NCBI GenBank assembly: GCA_036245805.1
Contig: BTRK01000005.1
Span: 22,606,984 to 22,670,983, forward strand
Direction: 5' to 3'
DNA from: Pristionchus mayeri
Taxonomy: Eukaryota; Nematoda; Chromadorea; Rhabditida; Neodiplogasteridae
Length of the DNA: 64,000 nt
Both the position numbers and the translations under genes were made by a program. Position 1 is the stretch's first letter; each line of letters starts with the position of its first letter. The notes beneath the pieces are model-generated. The model did no database searches. It had not been told where the DNA came from and saw only the letters and a program-made list of their open reading frames with translations. Below, in pieces: positions 45,501 through 56,703 of the stretch.

Positions 45501-48500
45501 CGAATAGTCGTTTCATTTTGAAACGAATATTCGTTTCGGAGAGTTCAATTGCAAATCGAATAATTGTTATTATTCGAAAACGAATATTCGGTTTCTAGTC
45601 GAATAGTCGTTTCATTTTCCTCAATGGCCAATTCACACAGCGGTTCCTTTGTCAATGCGCGGAAATCGTTGAAACATATTTGATAGTAGAGAAAAAAAAA
45701 TTAATTTTCCCTCTCATTCCATCCCGCGGATCTCCAAACGGACCATTCGACTATTCGACCGCCAGTCAACTAGTTGGTTGAATAGAATGATTCGAAAACG
45801 AATATTCGGTTCGCGAAGAAAAACGAATATTCGTTAGTCGACAACGAGTCGTTTTCGAGACTCTACTCCTGTTGAACCCTAGAGAGAGGGAGAGTCACTC
45901 CTCTTGAACCCTAGAGAGAGGGAGAGAGAGCTCTTTGTGGAAAAGTGGAAAATGATTTAAAGATGTTAACTAGAGATGAGGATGTATACCATTGATTGTA
46001 CGAGAGCAGCCATTGAATGGGTAGAGAAAGAATCGAGGGAAGGAAGGAGGGAAAGATCCGTCTTAGTCTCCATCAGTGACGACATAGTGTAGACTCCTCT
46101 GGAAACTCACAAGTTCCCTTGATTCCTCGTCTTTCCCAGTACACGGAAATAACTCTACGATATTAGATTTATGTATAGATTTTACAAGTCCTCTGGTGTG
46201 ACTCCATATTCAAAGTCTAATATTTAGACTTTCGAGGCCTAACGAGGTTAGACTGTTACATTCGTAAACTTATTTCCCTGTCAGCACACGTCCGTGAGAA
46301 TATGAATCATTCTCCATTAAGGACCACATTCTTCTTTGAGTGATCTCCTAATCGGAGAGAGATCTTCTTGTGAAATGGAGATGAGAGGTCACATTCCACT
46401 CGAATCTCGATCCTACTCAAGAGATCAGAATAAGACTGACGCGTGTAGATGTTCTTCGTTGGCTATGAAGATGTGAGTGAGGGAGGGCATCGCAGTACTC
46501 TTCACAGCCCCTCTCTCCGATCGAGCGATGTCTGGAGAAGCTGCCCTGCCAATCCATCCACTTCCCACAATAATGAGGAATGATATCGTAGTCAAATGAG
46601 GGGATGGCGGGATCGGAGTCTCCAATGATCAACAAACCAAACAGTAGATCTAACTGAATATTTTGAAGAGTGCATTTCGCAAATCGATCGATAGTTATCA
46701 GAAGAACCCATAGCCGAAATGCAGCGAAAATACACATTTTTGCAGTGCTCTCTGGGGTTTGTTCAGCGACTCTCAGACACTGGATTACTTTTGATTATGA
46801 AGTTGGTAGTCCGGTTTGCATATTCCTATTTGTAGTTCTATATTTGTAGTCATTTTTAAGAAAAAAATTCTTTAAAATAATTTTCGGATCATTTTGAGTT
46901 CAACGCGCCAGTTTTCTGGGAGTTGAAATGCAGAAAAGCCGGCATTAAATTTACCCGACACCCGTGAAATTATTTCCGTGCGTGATTAAGAGACCCGCTC
47001 CGTAAGACTCGATCATATCGACCACCCCGCGGACACGTTTGGCTTAGGAACGGGAACCACTTGGCCCTACACGGGTGGTGTGTGTGCCTTGGGAATACAT
47101 TATGAAATTCAGAAATTATTATATGCTACTGTGAGAATAGAAAGCGTAGTCCGTGGTGTGGTGGGCGAGATTTAGTATATTTGTTTCTAAGTATACGTGG
47201 AACATTTTTCCTCCGCGTTCCGCATATATTAAGAAACAAATGTACTAAATCTCGCCCACCACACCACGGACTACGCTTTCTATTCTCACAGTACAGCCAT
47301 TGAGCAGGTAGAAATTAGCAATATGGTGGAAAATGGATGGAAACCCATAATTTCTTAACGCTATAGGATTGACTCAAAATTGAAACGGCGTTGCTCTAGT
47401 AGTGCCCCGACGATATATAAAACATATTGAAATCAAATTTTAGTTGAATCTAAAATCACAATTTCGAGTAAAAATTTCACATTTTTCACCAGAATTGACT
47501 GCTTTCGAACCGAATCCAATAGGTTTTGTCTACCTATTGTACCTCGCTCATGCTTGCTTATATTCCACTTAAAGGAGGAGTAAATACAAACGCGCGCCCG
47601 GTTGGAATATGTTTCACCTAGGGACGCACTCTCTTCAAGTCGCGTGCTATCTCGCCACCTTCCCTGAGCTTACTCCTCCTTTAAAGCTGAAGTCGCGCGA
47701 GGCTGCCAACTTTATGAAATTTTTATTTGAAAGTAAAATGTTGAGGTTTCCACTCGTTAACCGATTTCAGGAAGAACACTCGTGAGTTATCGACTGTTTT
47801 CATCAATTTATGACACTTCTGAACCAGAATTAGTATTTACTGCACAAAAACTGGGGTAAGACACATTTCAAGAAAATCGATTTTCGCATCGTCTCAAGAA
47901 AGCAACTTAATGCATTCCTATCTTTCCAACTATGACCCGAATCCAATAGGTTTTACATATTTGCTATACCTCGCTCACACATTCTTGCATCCCACGTAAA
48001 GAAGAAATCACGCGGGGCTGCCAAGTTTGCCAAATTTTTGATCGAAATTGCAATCTTGAAGTTTCCGCTCGGCTCGAAGGACGGTACACAGGCACCTGCC
48101 AAGATTGTGAAATTTTGAATTGAACATTTAAAATTTATGAGGCTTGTATGAACACAGATTTCTTGAATTTACGAGCGAAAATTCTCTACCTTGGTAAGTT
48201 CCTACCGGACATCCAATGTAGTATTCTGATTAAAATTCTTCATAGTACATCGTATGAAGAGAACCTATTGGATTAGAACGCCGGATTGAAAGATAACAAA
48301 ATACGAAATTGATAACTTTGGAGGGTAGAAAAGATAAATTTTCTTGAAATATGTTATAACGCTGTGTATTGTTTATTAAACACTTCCCCCTGACCAGAAA
48401 TATCGTTAGTTGATGAGAGCAGTCAAGTATTCATGACTTCTCGAATAAAACAAATTATGCCTTCTAACGGGCTGCTACAATATTTCAAATTCGATTGAAA

Positions 48501-51500
48501 ATGTCACAATCTTGGCAGGTGCCTGAATACCATCCTTGGGACGTTTCTCACTAAACGTACTCCATAGTACATCACATGCAGGAAACCCATTGGATTTTGG
48601 ATTTAACATGGAAAATAAACAATGCATGAACTTGCCATATACAGAAGGTCAATTTTCAGGAAATGAGTCTTATCCTATTATTCACGAATATCACGCCTCT
48701 CACGAAAGAATCGAACTGAATTTGCCATTCATGGGAATGGGGGAAAATCGTGAATTGCGTTCTAACCGGTTTTGGAGATCCTAAGGCATGCCTGAGTGAC
48801 CCCCGAAGTCTTATTGGGCAGACTTCATTTTGGAGCTTCCTGCACCGGGTCGCAATTCGGCATCACGCACTTCAAGGGCCGATTTCTCGAAAACGGTGAT
48901 AGATTGAGCGAAATTGGCCTCTGTGTGACCCCAACTCATTTTTTGAGCTCTATCGATCTATCTAAACCAATTTTTCTGAATCCGATTTTAAACAATGGCA
49001 CACTTCAGGGCATTTTTCTCAAAAATGTAGGTGCAGAAGCATCTCAAATTTCCTAAGTGAATGCAGCTTAGTGAGAGCTTTCAAATGAGTGGTTTGCCAA
49101 CAAAATACGGGCACGCTGGTGAGAGTTTCGCCCCTTTTACGTATTTCGATAATTTGAAGGCACTCATTCCTCGTCACACCGCGCATTTTTTGGGAATGAG
49201 GGAGGAGTGAGAACAATGGGGGGGAGTGATGGACAATTATGAGCGAAAAAAATTGGGACATATGTATTGAAATTTTCGAAAAACCGAAATAAGTCAGTTC
49301 GTAATAAAGTTTCAGGCTACCGTATCCTGCCATGAGAACACCTCGCAAATTTGTGAAAGTTGATGATTTTTTGAATCGTTTGGGATTTGAATGTTTGAGT
49401 GCATAAGCTATCTGGCACATAACAGAGAACAACTGAAATCGCTCGCTAATGTGCTGAAATCGATGGTAGGTTGAAACTTGTGCACTGGTGCATATTCTCA
49501 ATTGCCTGAAAAATCTGCCCACAGAGTTTTCAAATGTAATCCATGAATTACCGCCACTACTTGACTAGAAAATACGAGTTCAAGTCATCTGAAGTGAGAA
49601 TAGTAAATTATGGCAATTGAGAATATGCACCATTGCACAAGTTTCAACCTACCGTCGATTTCAGCACATTAGCGAACGATTTCAGTTGTTCTCTGTTATG
49701 TGCCAGATAGCTTCTGCACTCAAACATTCAAATCCCAAACGATTCAAAAAATCATCAACATTCACGAATTTGCGAGGTGTTCTCATGACAGGATACGGTA
49801 GCCTGAAACTTTATTACGAACTGACTTATTTAGGTTTTTCGAAAATTTCATAACAAATGTCCCAATTTTTTCGCTCATAATTTTTCTGTAAATAGTTATC
49901 AGTGAGCGCTACAAACCAAGCGAATAAAAAAGGTTCCTTTCTATATTGCCGAATTAAATAAAAAATATTTTAGCAGAAATTTGATTTTTTCTCAAACATT
50001 TTCAATCCAATTCATTTAAAATTTAGTATGTACGATCAGTTGAATATTACACATTTTTAGAGATATCAGTCGCTCTGATCGGTTCTCAAATGGCAAAATT
50101 CGAAAATTTTTTGAACTAAAGTGCATATCATCCCTCAGCGAGGGATTTAGAACACTAAATAGGCCACGCCTGAGCTACACTCACCGAGTACTACATGTAT
50201 GCACATTTAGGAGGAATTCGATTTTTGGCCTAGTGCCAAGTATATGTTCACTGTATCAAAAAGTCTCATATACTACACCACGATGAAGGATTCGGAGACC
50301 CTACTGAAGAATATTTATAACACACATACCCCCTCTTCAACACCTTCAGGAATTGGATCCATCGCTTCGAAGAAGACGACTTTTCCCTCAATTAATGGGA
50401 TCGATCTGGGAGACCGTGTTCGTTGCATTTTGAGACTTTGAAGAAAGCTATTGAAACGGACCCTCTTCAAAGTGCCCGTGAAATTTCTATTGCACTTAGA
50501 GTCCACCATAGCACTGCCAGAGAAGGCTTGATATCTATTGAAATTAGGAAATTTATCGGTCGATTCATACCCCATGATCTGAGCCAAGCCAGCCGAGACC
50601 GTCGAGTCGATGATTCCATTACTCATCTCATTCTCCAAGGTGGGGATCGATGGCTGGAACGGCTCATAACTGGGAATGAGAAGTGGGTCGTCTGTGATAA
50701 CAACCACAGCAGAGCCCAGTTGGATGGAGAAGGAGGGACCCCGCTGGGTGTCCCCAAACTTGACCTGCACCACAAGAAAAAACAACCTGGAAATGTGGTG
50801 GGGAGCGGATGGAGTGATCTAATCGGAGCTAATCCCTGAGGGCATGGTAATTACCGGGACCAAGCACGTCACATGTCTACATAATTTGAAGTTCGAAGTC
50901 GGTCGTTCAAGGCTGAAGGACAAGAAAGTGTATAACAAGCAAAATGACCCCCTTCCCCAGGACTCCAATCAAGTCAAGCAGGAACTGGCTGGATATGGAC
51001 AGATGGTTCTCCCTTACCCCCCGTATTCTCCTGACTTGGCCTCTTCCGATTAGTGGCTTTTCGCAGAGCTGACCCATGCTGTTCGAGGTAGGGCCTTTAA
51101 TTCACGTCAAAGTCTCGAGGTTGAACTCAAACAATACTTTCATTCGAACCCAGGCAGGTTCTAAAGGGAGGGGATCCATGCATTACAGGTACGTTGGTAA
51201 CATATTGTCAATAATGATGACAAGTATAATTGAACATATGCTTTTCATTTCCCCAAGAAATAAAGTTTTGAAAAATACACAAAGACTTTCCGGCCAACCT
51301 AATAGATTCAACTAAAATTTGATTTCAATATGTTTTATATATCGTCGGGGCACTACTAGAGCAACGCCGTTTCAATTTTGAGTCAATCCTATAGCGTTAA
51401 GAAATTATGGTTTTCCATCCATTTTCCACCATATTGCTAATTTCTACCTGCTCAATGGCTGTAGCATATAATAATTTCTGAATTTCACAATGGGGTTCCA

Positions 51501-52409
51501 TGACACTCCTCCCACCCAAGTAGGATCAACTGATTCCCATTGCTAAGGAAAACGTGTCCGCGGAGTAGTCGATTCTTACGGAGCGGGTCTCTTAATCAAT
51601 CCCGATTTCTCGTTTTTGCATTCTCTCTCACTCCTTTTGCCTTGATCAAGCACGCGCGGAAATTCAAATAATTTCAAGGGTGTTGGGTAACTTTAAAACC
51701 GTAACTTTCCTAAAAGACGGCTCTGTGAATAAAGATTTGAATTTTTTTCTCGAAATACATTTCCTAGGATATTCTGCCACCATAATGTGGGACAGATAAG
51801 GAGAACTTCGTGGAAGTTGTTATGCCACCTCCACTGACTGGAGAGTCTTATCGAGTGCACACTTGAGAGGTGCACTTATTTTGAAGAATCAGCTATTCTC
51901 ATTGGCCTCTCGTTGACCTATGACCTCATAAATGGTTCACTGACTTGAGAAGGCGATAAATGATCTCCGCATTAGAGTTGAAGATACAAACTGCTTTGAA
52001 TGCTCCCTGAAGATGAAGGAAGGATATGCGAGGAGACGAATGGAAGTCACTTGGTTCATTATTCTCACTAACGATTCCGAATCGTTGAAGTGGGGCGATA
52101 CAAGACAGAAAATGAGTTTGGATCGAGCACATGCGAGAATGGAGAGGAGGAGGAGGGATTCATTCGATCCAATCAGGAGAATCCTATCTCCAGGAGAGAG
52201 TCCAGTTGAGAGGAAGGAAGAGGCTAGTTGATCACTCTAAATCTATTCCATACCTCACAATAGGAAGATATGAAAGAAACCTCGACTTTGAGTGAGGAGA
52301 ATGTCAACGAAATCCTCTCTGAGTGAAAGATCGTTGCTATTCCATTCTTCATTCGATTCCTATGGACAAGCTCGCTAATGTGTTCAGCTTCGACATCTAT
52401 TTTTTTCTC
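39542..52409 (-). CDS. Adenylate-forming enzyme (AMP-binding/acyl-CoA synthetase-like), TE-riddled
   Basis: Two N-terminal exons, 52409-52259 and about 52223-51988, read EAEHISELVHRN, TFSSLKVEVSFISSY and GLSPGDRILLIGSNESLLLLSILACARSK, the usual start of ANL enzymes. Weak middle pieces are near 51840-51750 (SGGGITTSTKFSLSV, a possible degenerate P-loop), 46653-46440 (LFGLLIIG...PAIPSFDYDIIP) and 44870-44770. C-terminal exons join in phase: 42609-42470, 40350-40252 (YVLSETASIPI), 40207-40083, 40010-39866 (DTGDVAEVDEEGNIHIV), 39823-39713 and 39655-39542. The family would make an acyl-AMP and transfer it to CoA. Oddities: the C-terminal GK motif, with its catalytic lysine, reads TR (FPRTKTRVQKFKLREL); one intron starts GC; an exon carries a 2-kb insertion. 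A possible first exon is 52639-52610. It may be a decaying gene or non-catalytic homologue. Confidence 0.6.
40029..40070. repeat. GGGGA pentanucleotide microsatellite
   Basis: AGGGG is repeated about eight times inside an intron of the adenylate-forming gene, close to the acceptor of the exon starting at 40010 on the minus strand. Confidence 0.9.
40452..41737 (+). mobile_element. hAT-like nonautonomous element copy F, TSD CTCACTCG
   Basis: It begins TAGGGACGGCAGCCCG and ends CGTTGCCCTCCCTA. CTCACTCG flanks at 40444-40451 and 41738-41745. Without the nested insertion it is about 928 bp. It is the intact relative of copy E and serves as the empty-site reference for the Helitron-like insertion. 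An internal inverted repeat is at 40876-40971. Confidence 0.93.
41366..41715. mobile_element. hAT-like MITE, 350 bp, TSD GTAAACAC, nested in copy F
   Basis: A near-identical, inverted copy of the 3948-4297 element with ends TAGGGCGGCAAGAAC. GTAAACAC flanks at 41358-41365 and 41716-41723. Identical length and few differences suggest recent activity. Confidence 0.95.
41947..42324. mobile_element. hAT-type MITE (TAGAGTTGGCAAT start), TSD GTGCTCGC
   Basis: It runs from TAGAGTTGGC to GCCATCCCTA with GTGCTCGC at 41939-41946 and 42325-42332. The interior has repeated TAACGAGACCG / CGGTCTCGTTA phrases forming inverted repeats. It is 378 bp long. Confidence 0.88.
42655..43050. mobile_element. Foldback element with a tRNA-like core
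   Basis: Arms TTAAAGAAGGACTGTCAGCAAAGTT (from 42658) and their complement (to about 43050) enclose 42860-42925. On the minus strand that core has an A-box-like TAGCTCTGTGGTAAAGC and a B-box GGTTCGAATCC. No acceptor stem can form, so it is tRNA-derived rather than a tRNA gene. Confidence 0.75.
43423..43795. mobile_element. Second foldback element with a tRNA-like core
   Basis: TTAAAGAAGGAGTAACACGA at 43424 is complementary to the end near 43795. The core 43628-43692 (minus strand) shows TAGCGCAGTGGGTAACTC and GGGTTCGAATCC spaced as in tRNAs, but again without a matching acceptor stem. A third, partial relative with GGATCGAACCC is near 43925-43975, and another tRNA-like block is at 44305-44355. 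Confidence 0.7.
43995..44190. repeat. Short inverted repeat (CCATTCGAAT type)
   Basis: CGCCATTCAAATTCGATTGGCC at about 43993 is complementary to GGCCAATGGCG-containing text near 44160-44175, with GATTCGA-type sequence between. It is probably a small MITE. Confidence 0.5.
45309..45930. repeat. 34-bp tandem array split by an insertion
   Basis: The unit CTCCTGTTGAACCCTAGAG plus GAGAGGGAGAGTCA starts at 45309, 45343, 45377, 45411, 45441 (short) and 45475. It resumes at 45866 and 45898 after the 45483-45865 element. Confidence 0.92.
45483..45865. mobile_element. hAT-type MITE, 383 bp, TSD CTCCTGTT
   Basis: It begins TAGAGTGTCGAAGACAAC and ends TTTTCGAGACTCTA. CTCCTGTT flanks at 45475-45482 and 45866-45873. 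The interior repeats CGAATATTCG and CGAATAGTCG. The duplication is part of the tandem repeat unit, so the insertion occurred inside the array. Confidence 0.9.
47128..47300. mobile_element. Short palindromic MITE (TACTGTGAGAATAGAAAGCG)
   Basis: A ~70-bp arm at 47128-47195 is repeated perfectly in inverse at about 47227-47298. It is inserted in the left outer arm of the composite foldback, where the right arm (51463-51475) shows the uninterrupted sequence. Confidence 0.88.
47565..47690. mobile_element. Small MITE with TTAAAGGAGGAGTAA ends
   Basis: CTTAAAGGAGGAGTAA (47570) pairs with TTACTCCTCCTTTAAAG (47670-47687). The ends resemble those of the tRNA-like foldbacks at 42658 and 43424, so these may be one family. 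Confidence 0.65.
48066..48545. repeat. Inverted repeat around ACAGGCACCTGCCAAGATTGTG
   Basis: The arm near 48075-48120 (GGCACCTGCCAAGATTGTGA) is complementary to 48498-48545 (ACAATCTTGGCAGGTGCC). The interior is AT-rich and carries further inverted text. Confidence 0.7.
48691..49080. mobile_element. Half of a TCACGCC-ended foldback element
   Basis: It starts TCACGCCTCTCACG after a TA and follows the left arm of the 22754-23943 element (ACTTCATTTTGG, CACCGGGTCG, CTCATTTTTTGAGCTCTATCG). The right arm is missing. Confidence 0.7.
49235..49885. repeat. 650-bp palindrome
   Basis: The left arm 49240-49504 and right arm 49613-49880 are near-perfect complements (for example GATACGGTAGCCTGAAACTTT and CTCAATTGCC). 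The spacer is about 108 bp. Frames in both arms give mirror ORFs with no family match. Confidence 0.88.
50424..51250 (+). pseudogene. mariner transposase pseudogene
   Basis: Reading with frameshifts and stops gives the mariner (Tc1/mariner) order: HFETLKKAIETDPLQSARE, an HTH region, GRFIPHDLSQASRDRR, RLITGNEKWVVCDN, PKLDLHHKKK, then LPYPPYSPDLASSD and FNSRQSLE. The first catalytic Asp of TGDEKW is Asn here. The HHDNARPH region is damaged. It lies in the centre of the composite foldback. Confidence 0.88.
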
Positions 52410-52755
52410 CTGAAATAAAATCGATTCTCTATGAGAAAGGGAAAAGGGGGTACAATGGCTCAAAAAGCTCTATTTTTCAGTTCCTCTAATTTGATAAAAT
52501 TTGACCCTGTAAACGAAGTATCCTGGAAATTCGAAAATTCAACGAGCGTTAGTTGCACTATCCGCATTGAAAATTTCCGTTTTCATCGTTTGCACTCGGA
52601 ATGATTTACTTGCACGAGACCAATCCCCATCGACAACATCTTTTCTTGCTTCCTTCCACTAGCGATCAATGCTAATTATTATATAGAATATATTCTCATC
52701 GTTCTATTCTCATGTTTGACCTTGTATTTATATATCGTTTGCAAAATGGGCTTTA

Positions 52756-54031
52756 TCACACGTCTTCTGAGAGATTGCGTGAAATCGAGACCCCCCTTTG
52801 ACAAAATGTTCAAAGTGCTCGGATCTCTTTGAGATTTTCATGGTAGGTGTCCCTAATGTCCAGCATCTTTTTTTACATACGGATTCCGCGATTTCTCAAA
52901 ACTGCCTAAAAGCCGGCTCTTGAAATTTCGAAAATTCGAAATTTCATAAAATGCTTCAAAATTGAGCTAGAGTTTCGTTCAAAAAACCAAAATGACTGCC
53001 GTGTTACATAGAATAGCATAGAACCGTGTTACATAGAATCATTTTTTCGACATCATTTTTACTACTTTTTTGGCCGTCGTGAAAAAATAAGTCCCCCTGC
53101 ATCCTGAGATTTCATCAGAATCGTAATCTGCTACCTTTTCTACCCCTGGAAAAAAATTTTCACGAAAATCGAAGATATAGTATTCATCGATTTTTGGTTC
53201 CAAACATGGCGAACCTCGTGTTTTCAAGCAAAATCCAAAATTTCATGATGCCATATTTAAGTAATTATCGCTCGTGGATACCTTTCCTTTTCGTTTTCAA
53301 TGTTTTCTGACCTATTTATACAGGTTTCCATCGAAAAACCGAAGATTTCAATACTTCATAAAATCATGAAATCTGAGAAATTTTGTGAAAAAATGCGGTT
53401 TTGTGAAGTATTGAAATCTTCGGTTTTTTCAATGGAAATTTGTATAAATAGGTCAGTAAACATTGAAAACGGAAATAAAAGATATCCACGAGCGATAATT
53501 ACTTATATATGGCTTCATGAAATTTTGGATTTTGCTTGAAAACACGAGGTTCGCCATGTTTGGAACCAAAAATCGATGAATACTATATCTTCGATTTTCG
53601 TGAAAATTTTTTTCCAGGGGTAGAAAAGGTAGCAGATTACGATTCTGATGAAATCTCAGGATGCAGGGGGACTTATTTTTTCACGACGGCCAAAAAATGA
53701 GGAAAATTGATGGCGAAAAAATGATTTTTGCACTTTTCAAAATTTAGACTTTCCTCAATACAAAACGTGTCAACATAAAACTTGTTCTACTTGAAAAGGC
53801 GGTCATTTTGGTTTTTTAGCGAAACTGTAGTTCAATGTTGAAGGATTTTATGAATTTTTGAATTTTTGAAATTTCAAGAGCCGGCTTTTAGGCAGTTTTG
53901 AGAAATCGCGGAATCTGTATGCATAAAAAGATACTGGGCCTTAGGGACACCTACCATGATAATCTCGAAGAGATCCGAGCACTTTGAACATTTTGTCAAA
54001 CGCCACCTGCCATCTCTCAGAAGACGTGTGT
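52756..54031. mobile_element. TA-flanked foldback element, TCACACG ends (1.28 kb)
   Basis: TCACACGTCTTCTGAGAGA at the left and CTCAGAAGACGTGTG at the right are inverted, next to TA at 52754-52755 and 54032-54033. The arms remain complementary to the centre near 53385 (AATACTTCATAAAATCATGA). No transposase is encoded. Confidence 0.88.
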
Positions 54032-54035
54032 TATA

Positions 54036-55676
54036 TAAACAAAATCCAACAAATGGTGTAGAAAAGTGAAGCACAGCGGGTAGTCGAAGGAATGAGGAAT
54101 GCTCTATTCAAAAGATGTTAAGCGAGAACTTTCAAATACCGACTTGATGCAGAATCGAATAGGAAATCTGATGAGCACGCCTTTAGAATGGGCAAATGAA
54201 ATCTTCAATAGCCCATTCGTTTAAAAATTGACTACAAGTTCATATTTTATAGACTATGATCTCTAGAGTGGGAACTCTATCATTGAAGTCGATAACTATT
54301 TTGAAGTTATTTTGTTATAATATTATAGTTAGATATTTTAAATGATCCCACAAAATCAGAATGCCTCTTTGTCCTCTGGAATGCAATTGTAAGAAGAATG
54401 TTTTACCGCGCGCGACCCGACGCGTCTGAATAGATAATTTGTATCAATTTGGCCATCTCTCCCGAGCTCAATTAGAAGAAAGAGAATACCACCGCGCCAC
54501 TGAATTTCCTTGCATCATCAATGACGATTGTTAATTCGTAATCATTTGTGTCACTTCAGATCAATTGCTTTCTGATTGGATCTGTGATTTCAGGGTAATA
54601 CTTCAACTAATTAACAACAATTTGCGTAATTTCCTGGCAGCTGACTTTTCATTGGCCAAAAAATGAGCATTATAATGCATAATTTAATATGCTAAAAATT
54701 CGGTACTATTTTCTTTTTTGAAAATAAAAAAAATAATAAAAAGGTAAGAAAAAACACGGAAACCACAGCGTTTTATGTGGGGTGCGTGTAAAATGAGAGA
54801 GTGCAGGGAAAGAGAGCAATCTCTTATCTCCATCCTCTCTCGCTCGTGGTCTCGAAGCGAACGTTTTCTCGAAATTTGCCATAGAATGCCGTGGAAACCA
54901 TGAAATTGGGTTAGAAAGAAGTACGTTGCCAGTGAATTACGTAATTCACATTAAGAAAAAAAACCAATATTGCATTAAAACAAAAGGTAAATTACAAGTA
55001 AGCAGCTGCCAACTAACTTTTTAAACTTGTGACAATATTTCTCCGTAGTTAATATTATTTGGCAATCACAGAGTAAGTTCCCACTATAAACCGAGTTTAG
55101 CCTAATATGATTGTGTGAACCCTTTTTAAGTATGTGTCTAATCTCCATCTCCATACAGACACTGCATGAAAAGAGCTGTAGGTAGAGTGAGGGCTATAGG
55201 CTATAGGCCCTATAGCCTTTTATGATTCATACTTTTAATGATGCGTTTATACCAAGAGCAAAAAATTGACTAGGATTATTTTCCCATCAGTAGAACAAAA
55301 TCGGTAGATCAAAAGTTGGCCTATCGGAATAAAAAGCCTATGCCAGCTTTTGAGATCCATACGACGATTTTCTTTTTTGTGCCACCCTTGCCACATTGTA
55401 GGGACTTCACCCGTCTTGTAGGGAATGCATTTAAGAATATTAAAGTTACCGGACGAGGACAAAATTGACTCCCTATTTTTTGTCCTCCATCGAATAGCCG
55501 ATGGCTAAATTAGTTGAGAATGAATATACAAAAATGCTAAAAATCAATAATAGCCTCAAGGGAAAGCCGGAAATGATAAGCGTAATCCCGCGCTCTCTCA
55601 CTTTTGCATACTCTCTCGTACACGCGACCAGATAAGGGTCAGATCAGGGTTTCGTCCTCGTCCGGTAACTGTAAAG
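54036..55676. other. Intergenic DNA, no gene recognised
   Basis: AT-rich sequence without a convincing coding frame. A small palindrome (GGCTATAGGCTATAGGCCCTATAGCC) lies near 55190-55217. Confidence 0.4.
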
Positions 55677-56200
55677 GGGGGTGGCAAAAGAGGAACCGAC
55701 AAAAGAGCAACGGAACGCCATTCGCTGGAGATACGAGCTAGCCACTTGGGAGTTGTTTCATTGTAACCAGTATGTGCTACTCTACATTTGCATAAATGAT
55801 TCTCGTTACCAGGCGATCTTGAGTTTCACTCCATATCTATGTGTTCATGGTTCATAATTCAGAATTTGAGTGGAAAATCAAGGTTAGATATGTTCGAAAT
55901 GCCGTAACCATCCGATCTCTATGTTACTGGTTTCGAGTAGTTACTGGGGTACTGGAATATCGATTGGTTACGGTACGTTGTGCTTATCTAACAATGATTT
56001 TCCACTCAAATTCTCAATTTTGGACCATGAACCCCTATACATAGATATGGAGTGAAACTCAAGATCGCCTAGTAACGAGACTCATATATTCAAATGTAGA
56101 GTAACACATACTGGTTACAATGAAACAACTCCCAAGTGGCTAGCTCGAATCTTCAGCGAATGGCGTTCCGTTGCTCTTTTGTCACCCCCCCCCCCCCATA
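55677..56200. mobile_element. Foldback element with GTGGCAAAAGAG / CTCTTTTGTCAC ends
   Basis: The arms from about 55680 and to about 56190 are complementary (GCAACGGAACGCCATTCGC; CACTTGGGAGTTGTTTCATTG). The spacer near 55870-55990 is short. G and C homopolymers of 6-13 bases lie at the ends. Confidence 0.85.
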
Positions 56201-56703
56201 TTAAAATAACATAATGAAGTGTTGTGGCTTGCAAATGAAATGGTTGAAAAGTACTCACTCGCTTTGTTAATTGGGAGTAATCGATACAAAATGTTTGATC
56301 CATGGCTATAGAGATAGAGAGAAAGAAGGAGAATGAATCCTCCACTCTTTACACATCTTGGAAAGAGAGAGGGCCGTTGAGTGGCCAGCCTGACTAGTAA
56401 ATAAATAGGTATGGAGGAAGAGGGAGAGATGAAGATGGCACAGACCACAACATATTCGACCCTCTCTTCTTCAGGTGCTCCTTCTTAGGATATGAGCAAC
56501 GTGCAACTACAATTAGACCGCAAGACACCTTTCCGAGTTGTTCGTACATGTTATTTTAATTTGCCCAATGCGATCCTATGAGTCCCAAGGCACTTCTACA
56601 GAAGCCGTCAGAATCCTGTCTTTCCCATAGGTGGAAGGTCTTTGGCACAATAATTGAGCTTGGAATATGCGGCAGACTAAGTCGGACGCACCAAACACAC
56701 ACT

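Larger units (their letters stand above)
46925..51705. mobile_element. Large composite foldback with mariner inside
   Basis: Outer arms 46925-47120 and 51470-51705 are complementary (GAGACCCGCTCCGTAAGA versus its complement; GAAATTATT...CCGTG). Inner arms 47300-47460 and 51305-51465 are also complementary (TGCTCTAGTAGTGCCCC; CATTGAGCAGGTAGAAATTAG). Between them lie a 47130-47300 palindrome, a small element at 47565-47690, inverted repeats at 48066-48545, a 48691 partial element, a 49235-49885 palindrome and a dead mariner. It sits in an intron of the adenylate-forming gene. Confidence 0.8.

Noticed and set aside
52756..54031. Foldback arms read as two genes on opposite strands
   Set aside because: The mirrored frames (53039-53227 and 53300-53539 among others) are products of the palindrome and carry no domain.
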